Positions 1-9,364 of a stretch of 40,790 nt of DNA are shown here, piece by piece (within the stretch, counting starts at the first letter, position 1; each line of letters starts with the position of its first letter). Both the position numbers and the translations under genes were made by a program. The stretch is from assembly GCA_947484275.1 (NCBI GenBank), contig CANKOY010000033.1, positions 1 to 40,790 of the forward strand, written 5' to 3'. The notes under the pieces were generated by a model, which made no database searches, was not told where the DNA came from, and saw only the letters and a program-made list of their open reading frames with translations. Origin of the DNA: Planctomycetota bacterium. Its GTDB lineage: Bacteria; Planctomycetota; UBA1135; GCA-002686595.

Positions 1-108
1 CTGACGCTCAGGCTCGCGCTGACGCTCAGGCTCGCGCTGACGCTCAGGCTCGCGCTGACGCTCGGGTTCGGGCTGACGCTCAGGCTCGCGCTGACGCTCG
101 GGTTCGGG
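1..108 (-). repeat. 18-bp in-frame tandem repeat coding REPERQ/PEPERQ
   Basis: Six perfectly phased 18-bp units (1-18, 19-36, 37-54, 55-72, 73-90, 91-108). Four encode REPERQ and two (55-72 and 91-108) encode the variant PEPERQ. They form the visible part of the disordered, highly charged tail of the helicase. The array continues off the left edge, so copy number is unknown. Confidence 0.95.
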
Positions 109-1416
109 CTCAGCGGCCTTCATGAACGGTCGCGCGGGGCGGCCGCGGCTGCCGCCGGGGCCGGGAGGCGGGACTTCGGGGATTTCCCAGGGCGCGGCGG
201 AGAGGATGTCGCGCCAGCGGCCGGCGCTCTCGGGCGAGACGATCGTAACCGCTGCGCCCGAGCGGCCCGCGCGGCCCGTGCGGCCGATGCGGTGCGTGTA
301 GCTCGAGACATCGTGGGGCACCGCGAAATTGATCACGTGGGTCACGTGGGCAACGTCGAGACCGCGCGAGGCCACATCGGTGGCCACCAGCGCCTTCACT
401 TCGCCGGTGCGGAATGCGCCCATGACGCGAAAGCGCGAGGGCTGGTCGTAGCCGCCGTGGAGCGCCTTGATCGAGAACGGGAGCCGCTGCAGACGGCGCA
501 TCAGGTTGTCCACTTCGGTACGCCGGTCGCAGAAGACGAGGAACACGTCCTCGGGCGCGCTCTGCTCGATCATGCGAATCAAGCCCAGGGGCCGATCTTC
601 GCGATCCAGGCGCATCCAGACTTGTTCGATGGTCTTGACCGTCGCCACACCCGCTGCGGTGGCGATCTCCGCGGGATTGCGCGTGGATTCGCGCGCCAGG
701 GTCAGCAAGTCGGGCGGAAAGGTCGCGCTGAACAGCAGCGTTTGGCGCTCGTCGGGCGTGAAGCCGAGGATCTTCTTCACGTCGTCGATGAACCCGATCT
801 CCAACATCTCGTCGGCTTCGTCGAGCACGACGAATTCGGTCCAGGGGAACGAAAGGAAGCGCTGCCCGTAAAGGTCGAGCACTCTGCCTGGCGTTCCGAC
901 GACAATTTGCGCGCCGGCCTGCAGCGCTTGAACCTGGGCTTGCATCGGCTCTCCGCCGACGACCAGCGCCGTCTTCAGGCCCTTGGCCGCGCCCAGCACT
1001 TCGAGCGTGCTTGCCACCTGCTGCGCCAATTCGCGCGTGGGGCACAGGATCAACGCCAGCACCGTCGAGCGCGCGGGATCGAGCTTGGCGACGATCGGTG
1101 CGCCGAAGGCCAGGGTCTTGCCCGTGCCGGTCTCGGCCTTGGCGATCACATCGCGACCGTCGAGCACCGGCCCGATGGCCAGTCGCTGGATGGGCGTCGG
1201 CACTTCGATTTTCATGCCGGCGATCGCGCCCTGGACCTCGGGTCCGAGATCCCAATGCCGAAACGTCGGGATGTCAGGCGGTTCGGCGGTGGGGTGCAGG
1301 GGCTCCGCGGCGGGGCCTCGGCTCGGCTTGCGCCCGTGAGAATTGCCGTGGGAGGAAGCGGGGCCGGGGCGGCGGCCACCGCGGCTAGGGCGGCTGGACT
1401 GGGATCGTTCGGTCAC
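1..1416 (-). CDS. DEAD-box ATP-dependent RNA helicase, 3' end outside the window
   Basis: Superfamily 2 RNA helicase that unwinds RNA duplexes using ATP in the cytoplasm (ribosome assembly or mRNA turnover in the family). Visible motifs in order: aromatic plus Q motif (F upstream, then PTPIQ, about residues 52-77), motif I AETGTGKT (94-101), Ia PTRELAQQ, Ib TPGR, II DEAD, III SAT and VI HRIGRTGRAGR. The start is taken as GTG at 1416 because an in-frame stop lies at 1429-1431 and the next ATG (1215) would remove the Q-motif aromatic residue. The first 50 or so residues are a low-complexity basic, Ser/Pro-rich leader. After the helicase core (near position 120) the protein enters a Glu/Arg/Pro/Gln hexapeptide repeat still open at base 1, so the C-terminus is not seen. 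The helicase call is firm; subtype (RhlE/CsdA/DbpA) is not resolved. Confidence 0.95.
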   Translation of the reverse strand, partial: MTERSQSSRPSRGGRRPGPASSHGNSHGRKPSRGPAAEPLHPTAEPPDIPTFRHWDLGPEVQGAIAGMKIEVPTPIQRLAIGPVLDGRDVIAKAETGTGKTLAFGAPIVAKLDPARSTVLALILCPTRELAQQVASTLEVLGAAKGLKTALVVGGEPMQAQVQALQAGAQIVVGTPGRVLDLYGQRFLSFPWTEFVVLDEADEMLEIGFIDDVKKILGFTPDERQTLLFSATFPPDLLTLARESTRNPAEIATAAGVATVKTIEQVWMRLDREDRPLGLIRMIEQSAPEDVFLVFCDRRTEVDNLMRRLQRLPFSIKALHGGYDQPSRFRVMGAFRTGEVKALVATDVASRGLDVAHVTHVINFAVPHDVSSYTHRIGRTGRAGRSGAAVTIVSPESAGRWRDILSAAPWEIPEVPPPGPGGSRGRPARPFMKAAEPEPERQREPERQPEPERQREPERQREPERQREPERQ

Positions 1417-1480
1417 GGACGGTTCTCGCTACTTCGAAACTGGATCATTGAGGCGAGACAGGATACGCCCTTTGAGCGCG

Positions 1481-1504
1481 AACCCCGCGTGCGGGCGGTT
1501 TTTT
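1481..1504 (+). terminator. Intrinsic-terminator-like hairpin with T6 tract
   Basis: CCCGC (1484-1488) pairs with GCGGG (1491-1495), with further outer A/T pairs, and the stem runs into TTTTTT at 1499-1504. It lies between the divergent helicase and corA genes and no + strand gene ends here, so it either insulates corA from antisense transcription or ends a short unannotated RNA. A -10-like TACAAT at 1521-1526 follows. Confidence 0.4.
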
Positions 1505-1598
1505 CCTCCGCAGCGGCCCCTACAATCGCGGGCGGCGCATAGCGCAGACAGAGGACATCGCCATCGCCCACAGGAAATCCAAGCGAGCCGGGACAGGC

Positions 1599-2678
1599 AT
1601 GCGCCGTCGCAATCGGCCCGGGAGTCCGCCCGGACAGCTGATCGCCGATCCCAACGCGCCCAAGCCGGACCTGCGAGCTCGATCCTACTCCCAGGATCGC
1701 CTCGATGAATTCCACGCGTTGACCCTGGCCGATTTGCCGGCGCTGAAGAGGCGCGGCGGGACACTGTGGCTCGACATCGCGGGCTTGGGTGATGCGTCAG
1801 TGATCGAGCAGGTCGGCGAGCTGTTTGGTTTGCACCGACTCGCGCTCGAGGACGTGATGAACAATCACCAGCGCGCGAAGGTGGAGTCCTACGGCGACGT
1901 GCTCTTCATCGTCATGCGCATGCCCGAAATGGAGTCCGGGCTCGAGCCCGATCAGTTGTCGTTGTTCCTGGGGAGGGACTTTGTCGTCAGTTTCCAGGGC
2001 CGCGTCGGCGACTGCTTCGATCCGATTCGCGAACGCCTGCGCAACCCAACCGGTCGCCTGCGTGCGCGCGGCGCGGACTACCTGGCCTACGCGTTGATTG
2101 ACTCGGTCGTGGACAGCTATTTTCCGGTGCTCGAGAGTCTTGGCGAGCGACTTGAAGCGCTGGAGGACGAGGTGCTCCTTTCGCCGACCACAGGGGCGAT
2201 TCCGCGCATTCACGGCATCAAGCGTGAGCTGATCTCCTTGCGCCGCGCAAGCTGGCCCCAGCGCGAGGCGCTGCAGGCCCTGATTCGCGAGCAATCGCCG
2301 CTGATCCATGCCGATACGCGTTTGTATTTGAACGACTGTTACGACCACACCGTGCAGGTCATGGACCTGCTGGAGAGCTACCGCGAACTCGGCTCATCGC
2401 TGTTGGAAGTCTGGCTCTCCAGCAACTCGAACAAGCTGAACGAGGTCATGAAGGTCCTGACGATCATCTCGACCATCTTCATTCCGCTGACGTTTATCGC
2501 CGGCGTGTACGGCATGAATTTCAAGCACATGCCCGAACTCGAGTGGGCTTGGGCCTATCCCGTTTGTCTGCTGGTAATGCTCCTAGCCGCCTTGGCGATG
2601 ATGTACTGGTTCATGAGCAAGGGCTGGTTCAAATCACGGGGCATCGAGGGGGCAGAGAAACCGCCGCCGAGCAGTTGA
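1599..2678 (+). CDS. corA: CorA family Mg2+/Co2+ transporter
   Basis: Pentameric inner-membrane channel for divalent cation uptake. The 359-residue length is normal. A cytoplasmic N-terminal alpha/beta domain with long helices is followed by two C-terminal membrane segments. The signature GMN (residues 305-307, in the context YGMNFKHMPELEW) lies at the end of TM1 and forms the selectivity loop. The first ATG in the frame is 1599, but the frame is open upstream with plausible protein sequence (IAHRKSKRAGTG), and a purine-rich AGAGGA at about 1550 sits ahead of ATC codons at 1556 and 1562, so a non-standard start cannot be excluded. It leads a string with xth (13-bp gap) and a HAD phosphatase (3-bp gap). 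A TACAAT -10-like box lies at 1521-1526. Confidence 0.95.
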   Translation: MRRRNRPGSPPGQLIADPNAPKPDLRARSYSQDRLDEFHALTLADLPALKRRGGTLWLDIAGLGDASVIEQVGELFGLHRLALEDVMNNHQRAKVESYGDVLFIVMRMPEMESGLEPDQLSLFLGRDFVVSFQGRVGDCFDPIRERLRNPTGRLRARGADYLAYALIDSVVDSYFPVLESLGERLEALEDEVLLSPTTGAIPRIHGIKRELISLRRASWPQREALQALIREQSPLIHADTRLYLNDCYDHTVQVMDLLESYRELGSSLLEVWLSSNSNKLNEVMKVLTIISTIFIPLTFIAGVYGMNFKHMPELEWAWAYPVCLLVMLLAALAMMYWFMSKGWFKSRGIEGAEKPPPSS

Positions 2679-2691
2679 GCTTCGCTATCCC

Positions 2692-3459
2692 ATGAAAATC
2701 GCCACCTGGAACGTCAACTCCGTGCGCGCGCGCTTGCCGCGCGTCGTCGATTGGATCGAGTCGCGGGCGCCCGATGTGTTGTGCCTGCAGGAGATCAAGT
2801 GCCTCGACGAGCAATTCCCGCGCGAAGTCTTCGAGGACCTTGGCTATCGCGTGGCGACGTTCGGGCAGAAGACCTACAACGGCGTCGCGATCCTGGCGAA
2901 GCAGCCGATCGAGGATGTGGTCCGCGGCTTGCCGGGCGAGAGTGAGGACGCACAGAAGCGCGTCATCGGCGCTCAGGTGGGCGAGTACCTGATTCTCAAC
3001 CTGTACGTGGTCAACGGCGAGTCCGTCGGCAGCGAAAAGTACGCCTACAAAATGGAGTGGATGGCGCGCGTGGCCGACTTCGTGCGCGAGCGCTTCGACA
3101 TGGGCGAGAAGGTCGTTCTGTGCGGCGACTTCAACGTGACCTTCGACGATCGAGACGTCTTTGACCCCGAGGCTTGGCGCGGAAAGGTGCTGTGCTCCGA
3201 GCCCGAGCGTCGCGCCCTGGCGAAAATCATGGAGTCCGGTTTGATCGACGCATTCCGGCACTTTCACGCCGACGGCGGGCACTACACCTGGTGGGACTTT
3301 CGCACGCGCGGATTCCAGCGCGGCGATGGCATGCGCATCGATCACTTCCTCATGAGCGAGCCGGCCTTGAAGGCCTGTCGCTCGGTGACGATCGACACCC
3401 TGGCCCGCGGCGGCGAAAAACCCAGCGATCACGCGCCGGTGATTGCTGAGATGGAGTGA
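2692..3459 (+). CDS. xth: Exodeoxyribonuclease III / AP endonuclease
   Basis: Class II AP endonuclease and 3'-5' exonuclease of the EEP (endonuclease/exonuclease/phosphatase) superfamily; it cleaves abasic sites and removes 3' blocking groups in base-excision repair. Family residues are present: N7 (TWNVNSVR), E34 (LQEIK), D146 and N148 (CGDFNV) and the closing D246-H247 pair in SDHAPV. The 255-residue length is typical of bacterial ExoIII. ATG at 2692 starts exactly at the conserved MKIATWNVNS, leaving no room for an upstream start. Lies 13 bp after corA and 3 bp before the HAD gene, so probably cotranscribed. Confidence 0.96.
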   Translation: MKIATWNVNSVRARLPRVVDWIESRAPDVLCLQEIKCLDEQFPREVFEDLGYRVATFGQKTYNGVAILAKQPIEDVVRGLPGESEDAQKRVIGAQVGEYLILNLYVVNGESVGSEKYAYKMEWMARVADFVRERFDMGEKVVLCGDFNVTFDDRDVFDPEAWRGKVLCSEPERRALAKIMESGLIDAFRHFHADGGHYTWWDFRTRGFQRGDGMRIDHFLMSEPALKACRSVTIDTLARGGEKPSDHAPVIAEME

Positions 3460-3462
3460 GCC

Positions 3463-4113
3463 GTGAGCATTCGGGATTCAGCTGTTGTGCTGTTCGATCT
3501 CGACGGCACGTTGATCGACTCGATTGCGCTGATCGAAAGCTCTTACCGGCATGTGGCCAAGCTGCACACGACGCGCGGATTCGATCGCGAGGAGTGGCTG
3601 CTTGGGCTCGGCCGCCCTCTGCGCTGGCAATTCGAGCAGTGGACCAGCGATCCCAAGGAAATCGAGCGCATGGTCGCGACCTACCGCGAGCACAACAACG
3701 CCCACCACGATGCCATGGTTCGACCCTACGTCGGTGCCGTGGAGGCTGTGTCCGAACTGCGTCGGCGCGGCGTGCGGCTGGGGATCGTGACCAGCAAACT
3801 GAACTCGGGAGCGCTGCGCGGTTTGAAGCGCGGAGGCTTTGAGGGGATGTTTGAGGTCGTGCTCGGTTGCGACGACGTCGTCGCGCCGAAGCCCGCTCCG
3901 GAACCCGCGTTGCTGGCACTGGAGCGACTAGGCGAAGGCCCGACCAACGCATGGATGGTCGGCGATTCGCCCCACGACATCCACTGCGGTCAGGCCGCTG
4001 GCACGCGCACCGCCGCTGTGCTCTGGGGCCCGTTCCAGCGCAGTTCCTTCGTCGGTCCTCCGCCGGATCTGTGGCTGGAGCATCCGCGGGAGCTTCTGAG
4101 CGAATTCACCTGA
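3463..4113 (+). CDS. HAD-superfamily phosphatase, phosphoglycolate-phosphatase-like
   Basis: Mg-dependent phosphohydrolase with a Rossmann-like core and an alpha-helical cap. Motif I is FDLDGT with nucleophile D12 and acid D14; motif II is a VTSK Ser/Thr segment; motif III Lys is in APKPAPEP; motif IV is GDSPHD. Length 216 residues fits the Gph/PpaX group. GTG start at 3463, only 3 bp after the xth stop, so translation is probably coupled. In the family, substrates include 2-phosphoglycolate, a product of 3'-phosphoglycolate DNA-end cleaning; the pairing with an AP endonuclease fits that role, but this is inference and pyrophosphate or sugar phosphates are possible substrates. Confidence 0.88.
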   Translation: MSIRDSAVVLFDLDGTLIDSIALIESSYRHVAKLHTTRGFDREEWLLGLGRPLRWQFEQWTSDPKEIERMVATYREHNNAHHDAMVRPYVGAVEAVSELRRRGVRLGIVTSKLNSGALRGLKRGGFEGMFEVVLGCDDVVAPKPAPEPALLALERLGEGPTNAWMVGDSPHDIHCGQAAGTRTAAVLWGPFQRSSFVGPPPDLWLEHPRELLSEFT

Positions 4114-4130
4114 CCCCCCTGTGCGAAACT

Positions 4131-4787
4131 TCAGTTCAGCGACGGGCCGCCTGAGTCTGCGATCGGCAGGCTCCCGTGCAATTCAAGCGCCAGGTTCGCG
4201 CGCTCGCCGATGCTCAGACGCGCGTAGGCCTCCTGCATCGCGGCGCGCGGAAGACCGAGCTTGAGCAACAACAGATCCACCAGATGCCCCAGTGGCACCG
4301 CTTCGGGAATGTTCAGGATGTCCGGCGTGCGCCGCAGCACGGCTTCTACGATTCTGGCGCGCAAGCCAGCTTCGTCTCCCGCGGCCGGGGGCTGTTCGAA
4401 GGCAGGGCGTACGAGGACTTTGCGGTACAGGCGTTCCGACGGCGGTTCGCCGACGATGTGCACGCGCGTCAGGCCCGCGAGCCAGATCATGAAACGGCCG
4501 TCGTCGAGTCGCTCATGCCGCGCAATCTCACCCAAGCCAGCAATCGGATGCACTTCAGGGCGCTTGTCCGTGGATGTCGCTTCGTATTCCAGCGGCGAGG
4601 CGATCACGATCCGACCGGGACCATCGAGCGAGTCCTCGACCATCTGCCGATAGCGCGGCTCGAAGATGTGCAGCGGGATGAATGTGCCTGGGAACAGGTA
4701 CACATCCGGCAAGGGGAACAGCGGCACCAGGATCGGCGCCCCAATAACCTCGGGCAATTCGGAAGGACGTTGCTCGTCGGAATTCAC
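4131..4787 (-). CDS. LON-substrate-binding-domain protein
   Basis: Stand-alone version of the N-terminal substrate-recognition domain of Lon protease without the AAA+ or peptidase parts. The characteristic start of the domain is visible (LPLFPLPDVYLFPG-like segment followed by PLHIFEPRYRQMVED), then the beta-rich half with VIASPLE and GLGEI, and the helical C-terminal half. Length 218 residues is usual for this YcaG/PUA-like family. GTG start at 4787. It follows the SirB1-like gene by 11 bp on the same strand, so the two are likely cotranscribed. The molecular role of isolated LON domains is not well defined. Confidence 0.88.
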   Translation of the reverse strand: MNSDEQRPSELPEVIGAPILVPLFPLPDVYLFPGTFIPLHIFEPRYRQMVEDSLDGPGRIVIASPLEYEATSTDKRPEVHPIAGLGEIARHERLDDGRFMIWLAGLTRVHIVGEPPSERLYRKVLVRPAFEQPPAAGDEAGLRARIVEAVLRRTPDILNIPEAVPLGHLVDLLLLKLGLPRAAMQEAYARLSIGERANLALELHGSLPIADSGGPSLN

Positions 4788-4798
4788 GGCAGTGCCAG

Positions 4799-5890
4799 TC
4801 AGGCGTCAGAAGCGGAATTCGTCCCGCCCGCTCGTCGCCCGAGCACGGCAAGCACCGAGGCCAGGCCGCGCGACTCGCGCCACATTCCGCGCTGGGAGTA
4901 GCTGTTTTTCAGGTTCGCCACTTGGCGCTGGAACATCGAAGCGTCGTCGGCGTCGCGGAAAAAACTGGGTTGGAACGGCAGATTGTGTTCGGCGAGATAG
5001 TGCAAGAGCTCGCGCTCCGTGCGCTGCTCGCCGCCCTTGAACACGTCCACGAGCGCGCTCTTGCCGCCGCCGCGGATGCGCAGCATCACATGGCCGGGGA
5101 GCGGCACCAGTGCCGACTCGATGCCCGCGCGGCGGCCGACGGCTTGATAGATCGCCGCAAGGGTCAGTGGCATGCCGCGGCGACGCTCGAGCGCGCGGTG
5201 CACGTAGATGTTGTCGGGGTGGTGGTAGTCCTCGCTGTCGCCACTGAGCCCAATCTCCTGGCCCAGGTACGTCACCAAGGCCAAGGAGCGATCCAAGGTC
5301 GGCGGACGTGATTCGACTCGCCGCAGGATCTCGGCCGCGAAGGCATCGAACTGCATCAAGTAGGGCCGCACGTCGAGGTCCGGCTGCTCCAGGCGTGCCA
5401 GGAGGAAGAGGCCACTCTCCAGGCAGATCTCGCGCCGGCTGGCGAAGGACATCAGGCGCCGAAGCACGGCTTGGCGTCCGCGGGCCACGAGCAGCGCGCG
5501 CGCGCGTGAGCGAACCATGGGTGCGGGGTGATTGCAGGCGCGCCGCAGCTGCGCCAGGGCCCGGCGCCCGTGCCTTTCCAATTCGCGGCGCACCGCGGCC
5601 CAAACGGTGTGCGACGGATCCTCGAGCAACTCGATCAGTGTGCTGATCCTGCGACGCGCGACCTCGCGTCGATCGCCCGCCTCAGCGGCCGGGCCAGATC
5701 GCGGGCTGGCTTCGCCGGCGGCCGACAATGCCGCGCTCCGGAGGTCCGCGGCGCAGGCCATCGAGGGCACGAGTTCGGGTTCGGGATCGGAGGTACTCAA
5801 GGTGTCGCGCGAAGTCGGGGCGGGTCTGGATTCAAGCAGAGTTCCGGGTTTCAGGTCCTCGCTGTGGCGACCCCGTCGATCATCGGACAT
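4799..5890 (-). CDS. SirB1 / transglutaminase-like core2 family protein with N-terminal HEAT-like region
   Basis: A 363-residue protein of the SirB1 type (papain/transglutaminase fold, Transglut_core2). Residues 1-80 are low-complexity, 80-150 contain short helical repeats rich in Arg resembling HEAT units (VRRELERHGRRALAQLRRA), and the C-terminal half carries the family core: DNIYVHRALERRRGMPLTLAAIYQAVGRR split around DYHHPDN, then LPGHVMLRI and LVDVFKGG. The canonical catalytic Cys is not evident in the MPLTL segment (family members commonly have P-[IL]-[ST]-L there), as in many SirB1 relatives, so enzymatic activity is uncertain. ATG at 5890; divergent from the thiolase gene. Function in the cell is unknown. 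Confidence 0.8.
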   Translation of the reverse strand: MSDDRRGRHSEDLKPGTLLESRPAPTSRDTLSTSDPEPELVPSMACAADLRSAALSAAGEASPRSGPAAEAGDRREVARRRISTLIELLEDPSHTVWAAVRRELERHGRRALAQLRRACNHPAPMVRSRARALLVARGRQAVLRRLMSFASRREICLESGLFLLARLEQPDLDVRPYLMQFDAFAAEILRRVESRPPTLDRSLALVTYLGQEIGLSGDSEDYHHPDNIYVHRALERRRGMPLTLAAIYQAVGRRAGIESALVPLPGHVMLRIRGGGKSALVDVFKGGEQRTERELLHYLAEHNLPFQPSFFRDADDASMFQRQVANLKNSYSQRGMWRESRGLASVLAVLGRRAGGTNSASDA

Positions 5891-6222
5891 GGGAGCGCTT
5901 GCGCAAACCCCGAAATGTGCGCAGGGGCGGTCGAGGGCTCGGAATCCGGCAGGACCCCACGGAATTTCACGGCAGCCCTCGAGATCACTCGAGCGTGCTC
6001 CGGGGCGAGCCCCGGGCTTAGCGCGGCAGTTATGCGCGCCCGCTCGGCTGCTCTGCGTGGATTGTCGCCCGAGGGGCTCACTGGGGGAACGAAAGGGCCC
6101 GGCCGCTTTGCCTTGCGGACATCGCGGGGGGTGCCTATCCTCGTTCGCCCCAAACTCCGCCCGAGGGCTGGCAAAGGCCGCCCGGGCAGCACCGAAAACC
6201 CAGCCCCGCGGCCAGATTCCAG
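5891..6222. other. Divergent intergenic region, no gene seen
   Basis: 332 bp between the divergent SirB1-like gene and the thiolase operon. It must hold both promoters. Visible structure: CTCGAG repeated around ATCA (near 5980-5991) and a 6-bp stem CCGGGG/CCCCGG with a CGAG loop at 6000-6015. No T-tract follows, so neither reads as an intrinsic terminator. No convincing Shine-Dalgarno precedes the thiolase ATG at 6223. Confidence 0.6.
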
Positions 6223-7434
<1,212 letters not shown>

Positions 7435-7466
7435 TCGATTTCACTCACTCTTCAAGGAGCAACGCG

Positions 7467-8360
7467 ATGGTCATCAAGAAAGTCGGTGTGATTGGCTGCG
7501 GCCTGATGGGCCACGGCATCGTCCAAGTCGCGGCCCAGGGCGGCTGCAGCGTGATCGCGCTCGAAACCGAGCAGCGCTTTCTCGACTCCGGCCTCGCGCG
7601 CATCGAGAAGAGCCTGGCGAAACTGGCCGAGAAGAACGTCGAGAAGCAGAAAATGACCGCTGAGCAGGCCAAGGCCTGGGTCAGCGAAGTTCGCGCGCGC
7701 ATCAGCGGTTCGCTCGATCGTCGCGCGCTCGCCGACTGCGATCTCGTGGTCGAGGCGATTGTCGAGGACCTGCCGGTCAAGCTCGCGTTGTTCAAGGAAT
7801 TGGGCTCGATCTGCAAGAAAGAGACGATCTTCGCCTCGAATACCTCTTCGTTCTCCATCGGCGAAATGGCCGGCGCCTCCGGTCGCCCCGATCGCATGGT
7901 GGGCCTGCACTTTTTCAATCCCGTGCAGTTGATGAAGCTGGTGGAAGTCGTGCGCACGAAGGACACGTCGGATGAGTCCTTTGCCGCCGCGCGCGCTTTC
8001 GGCGAGGCGTGCGGGAAAACACCCGTGGCCTGCAAGGACACGCCGGGCTTCGTCGTCAATCGACTGTTGGTGCCCTACATGGCGCAGTCCTTGATGATGC
8101 TCGAGCGCGGCGACGCCACGAAGGAAGACATCGACGCGGCCATGCAATTGGGCTGCGGATACCCGATGGGACCGATCACGCTTACGGACTACGTTGGGCT
8201 CGACACCACGCTCGCGATCATCGAGGGGTGGGTGAAGCGCTATCCGAAGGAGCCGGCCTTTGCGATTCCGGAGGTGCTGCGTACGAAGGTCAAGGAAGGC
8301 AAGCTCGGCCGCAAGACCGGCGAGGGCTTCTACAAGTGGGAAGGGGACAAGAAAGTATGA
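7467..8360 (+). CDS. hbd: 3-hydroxybutyryl-CoA / 3-hydroxyacyl-CoA dehydrogenase
   Basis: NAD(P)-dependent oxidoreductase interconverting acetoacetyl-CoA and (S)-3-hydroxybutyryl-CoA. N-terminal Rossmann motif GCGLMG (residues 10-15), family segments SNTSSFSIGEMA and LHFFNPVQLMKLVEVV with the catalytic His, then PGFVVNRLLVPYMAQS and the C-terminal helical domain with GCGYPMGPITLTDYVGLDT. Length 297 residues is that of stand-alone Hbd/PaaH. The start is ATG 7467, with a textbook AAGGAG at 7454-7459 seven bases upstream; the frame is open further upstream but that part is not conserved sequence. The stop overlaps the next ATG as ATGA. Confidence 0.95.
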   Translation: MVIKKVGVIGCGLMGHGIVQVAAQGGCSVIALETEQRFLDSGLARIEKSLAKLAEKNVEKQKMTAEQAKAWVSEVRARISGSLDRRALADCDLVVEAIVEDLPVKLALFKELGSICKKETIFASNTSSFSIGEMAGASGRPDRMVGLHFFNPVQLMKLVEVVRTKDTSDESFAAARAFGEACGKTPVACKDTPGFVVNRLLVPYMAQSLMMLERGDATKEDIDAAMQLGCGYPMGPITLTDYVGLDTTLAIIEGWVKRYPKEPAFAIPEVLRTKVKEGKLGRKTGEGFYKWEGDKKV

Positions 8361-9328
8361 AGTTCACGATGACGATTCTCGCGCTGTGCCTGGCTCCCCT
8401 GTGCCTGGGCACCGTTTCAAGCGCCGACGCGAATGCGCGCACCCTGTCCAATGACCCGGCAGCCACGACTCCGGCGGTCCGCACCGTTGGTTTGGACGTC
8501 AAGTGGAAAGCGCCGACCAGCTGTCTGCGCGGCGGCCCCTACAACGTGCGCCTCGAGCTCACAGCGCCCGCAGGCGGTGCTGTGGTCGCGGGCTGGCTGT
8601 TGACGCCCGCTGCCTTCACGATCGGCGGCAAGGAACTCGCCAAGCGCGAAGACAAGGGCTCCATGACTTTGCCCGAGGGCGCGAAGATCACGGCCGAGAT
8701 CGATCTGGGTCCGTACATCAGCGCAGAGGGCGACTTTGAACTGGTCTACACCGGAGGCATGAGCAATGAAGCGCCCGTGGCCGTGAAGTCGCTGGTGCCC
8801 GGTCCGACGGGTCTCAACTTCATGAGCGAAGCCTCGGTGTCCCTGGCGGATCTGAAGAAATACAACGTGCTGCTGCAGACCAACCGTGGCGACCTGATCC
8901 TCGAGTTCTGGCCTGAGGTGGCGCCCAACCACGTGCGCAATTTCCTCGATCTGTCGTACACGAACTTCTACGTGGGCACGACGTTCCACCGTGTGATGCC
9001 CGACTTCATGATCCAAGGCGGAGATCCCACGGGGACAGGCGGCGGCAACGGTCCGCGGATGTTGCCCGCGGAATTCAGCGACAAGAAACACGAGCGCGGT
9101 GTGCTCTCCATGGCGCGCACCGACAATCCGAACTCGGCCTCGTGCCAGTTTTTCATCATGCGCATGACCAAGACTCATCTCGACGGTCAGTACAGCGCGT
9201 TCGGGAAACTGATCGGCGGCTACGACACGCTCGACGCGATCGCAACCACTCCGGCCTCCGCGACCCGCCCCCTGGAACCCCAAAAGATCCTGAAGGCCAC
9301 GGTCATCCTCGCCACGCAGCAGAAGTGA
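8357..9328 (+). CDS. Secreted cyclophilin-type peptidyl-prolyl isomerase with N-terminal extension
   Basis: 323 residues. Residues 1-22 form a Sec signal peptide (MKFTMTILALCLAPLCLGT..SSA). Residues about 40-155 are an Ig-like or beta-rich extension I do not recognise (GLDVKWKAPTSCLRGGPYNVRLEL...). Residues about 170-323 are a cyclophilin domain with FHRVMPDFMIQGGDPTGTG, GVLSMAR, SCQFFI and FGKLIGGYD. It should catalyse prolyl isomerisation in the periplasm. Start ATG at 8357 overlaps the hbd stop by 4 bases (ATGA), implying translational coupling to a cytosolic CoA enzyme, which is odd for an exported folding factor. Confidence 0.9.
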   Translation: MKFTMTILALCLAPLCLGTVSSADANARTLSNDPAATTPAVRTVGLDVKWKAPTSCLRGGPYNVRLELTAPAGGAVVAGWLLTPAAFTIGGKELAKREDKGSMTLPEGAKITAEIDLGPYISAEGDFELVYTGGMSNEAPVAVKSLVPGPTGLNFMSEASVSLADLKKYNVLLQTNRGDLILEFWPEVAPNHVRNFLDLSYTNFYVGTTFHRVMPDFMIQGGDPTGTGGGNGPRMLPAEFSDKKHERGVLSMARTDNPNSASCQFFIMRMTKTHLDGQYSAFGKLIGGYDTLDAIATTPASATRPLEPQKILKATVILATQQK

Positions 9329-9364
9329 CCTGACCCTTTTCCAAGCCCAATCCCCAGGAATTCA

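Noticed and set aside
1..108. CRISPR array, from the short direct repeats at the left edge
   Set aside because: Units are contiguous 18-mers without spacers and lie in frame inside the helicase gene.
110..1255. A 381-residue Arg-rich minus-strand ORF and a 416-residue + strand ORF over the helicase
   Set aside because: Both are shadows; the helicase motifs occupy a different frame that is open to the window edge.
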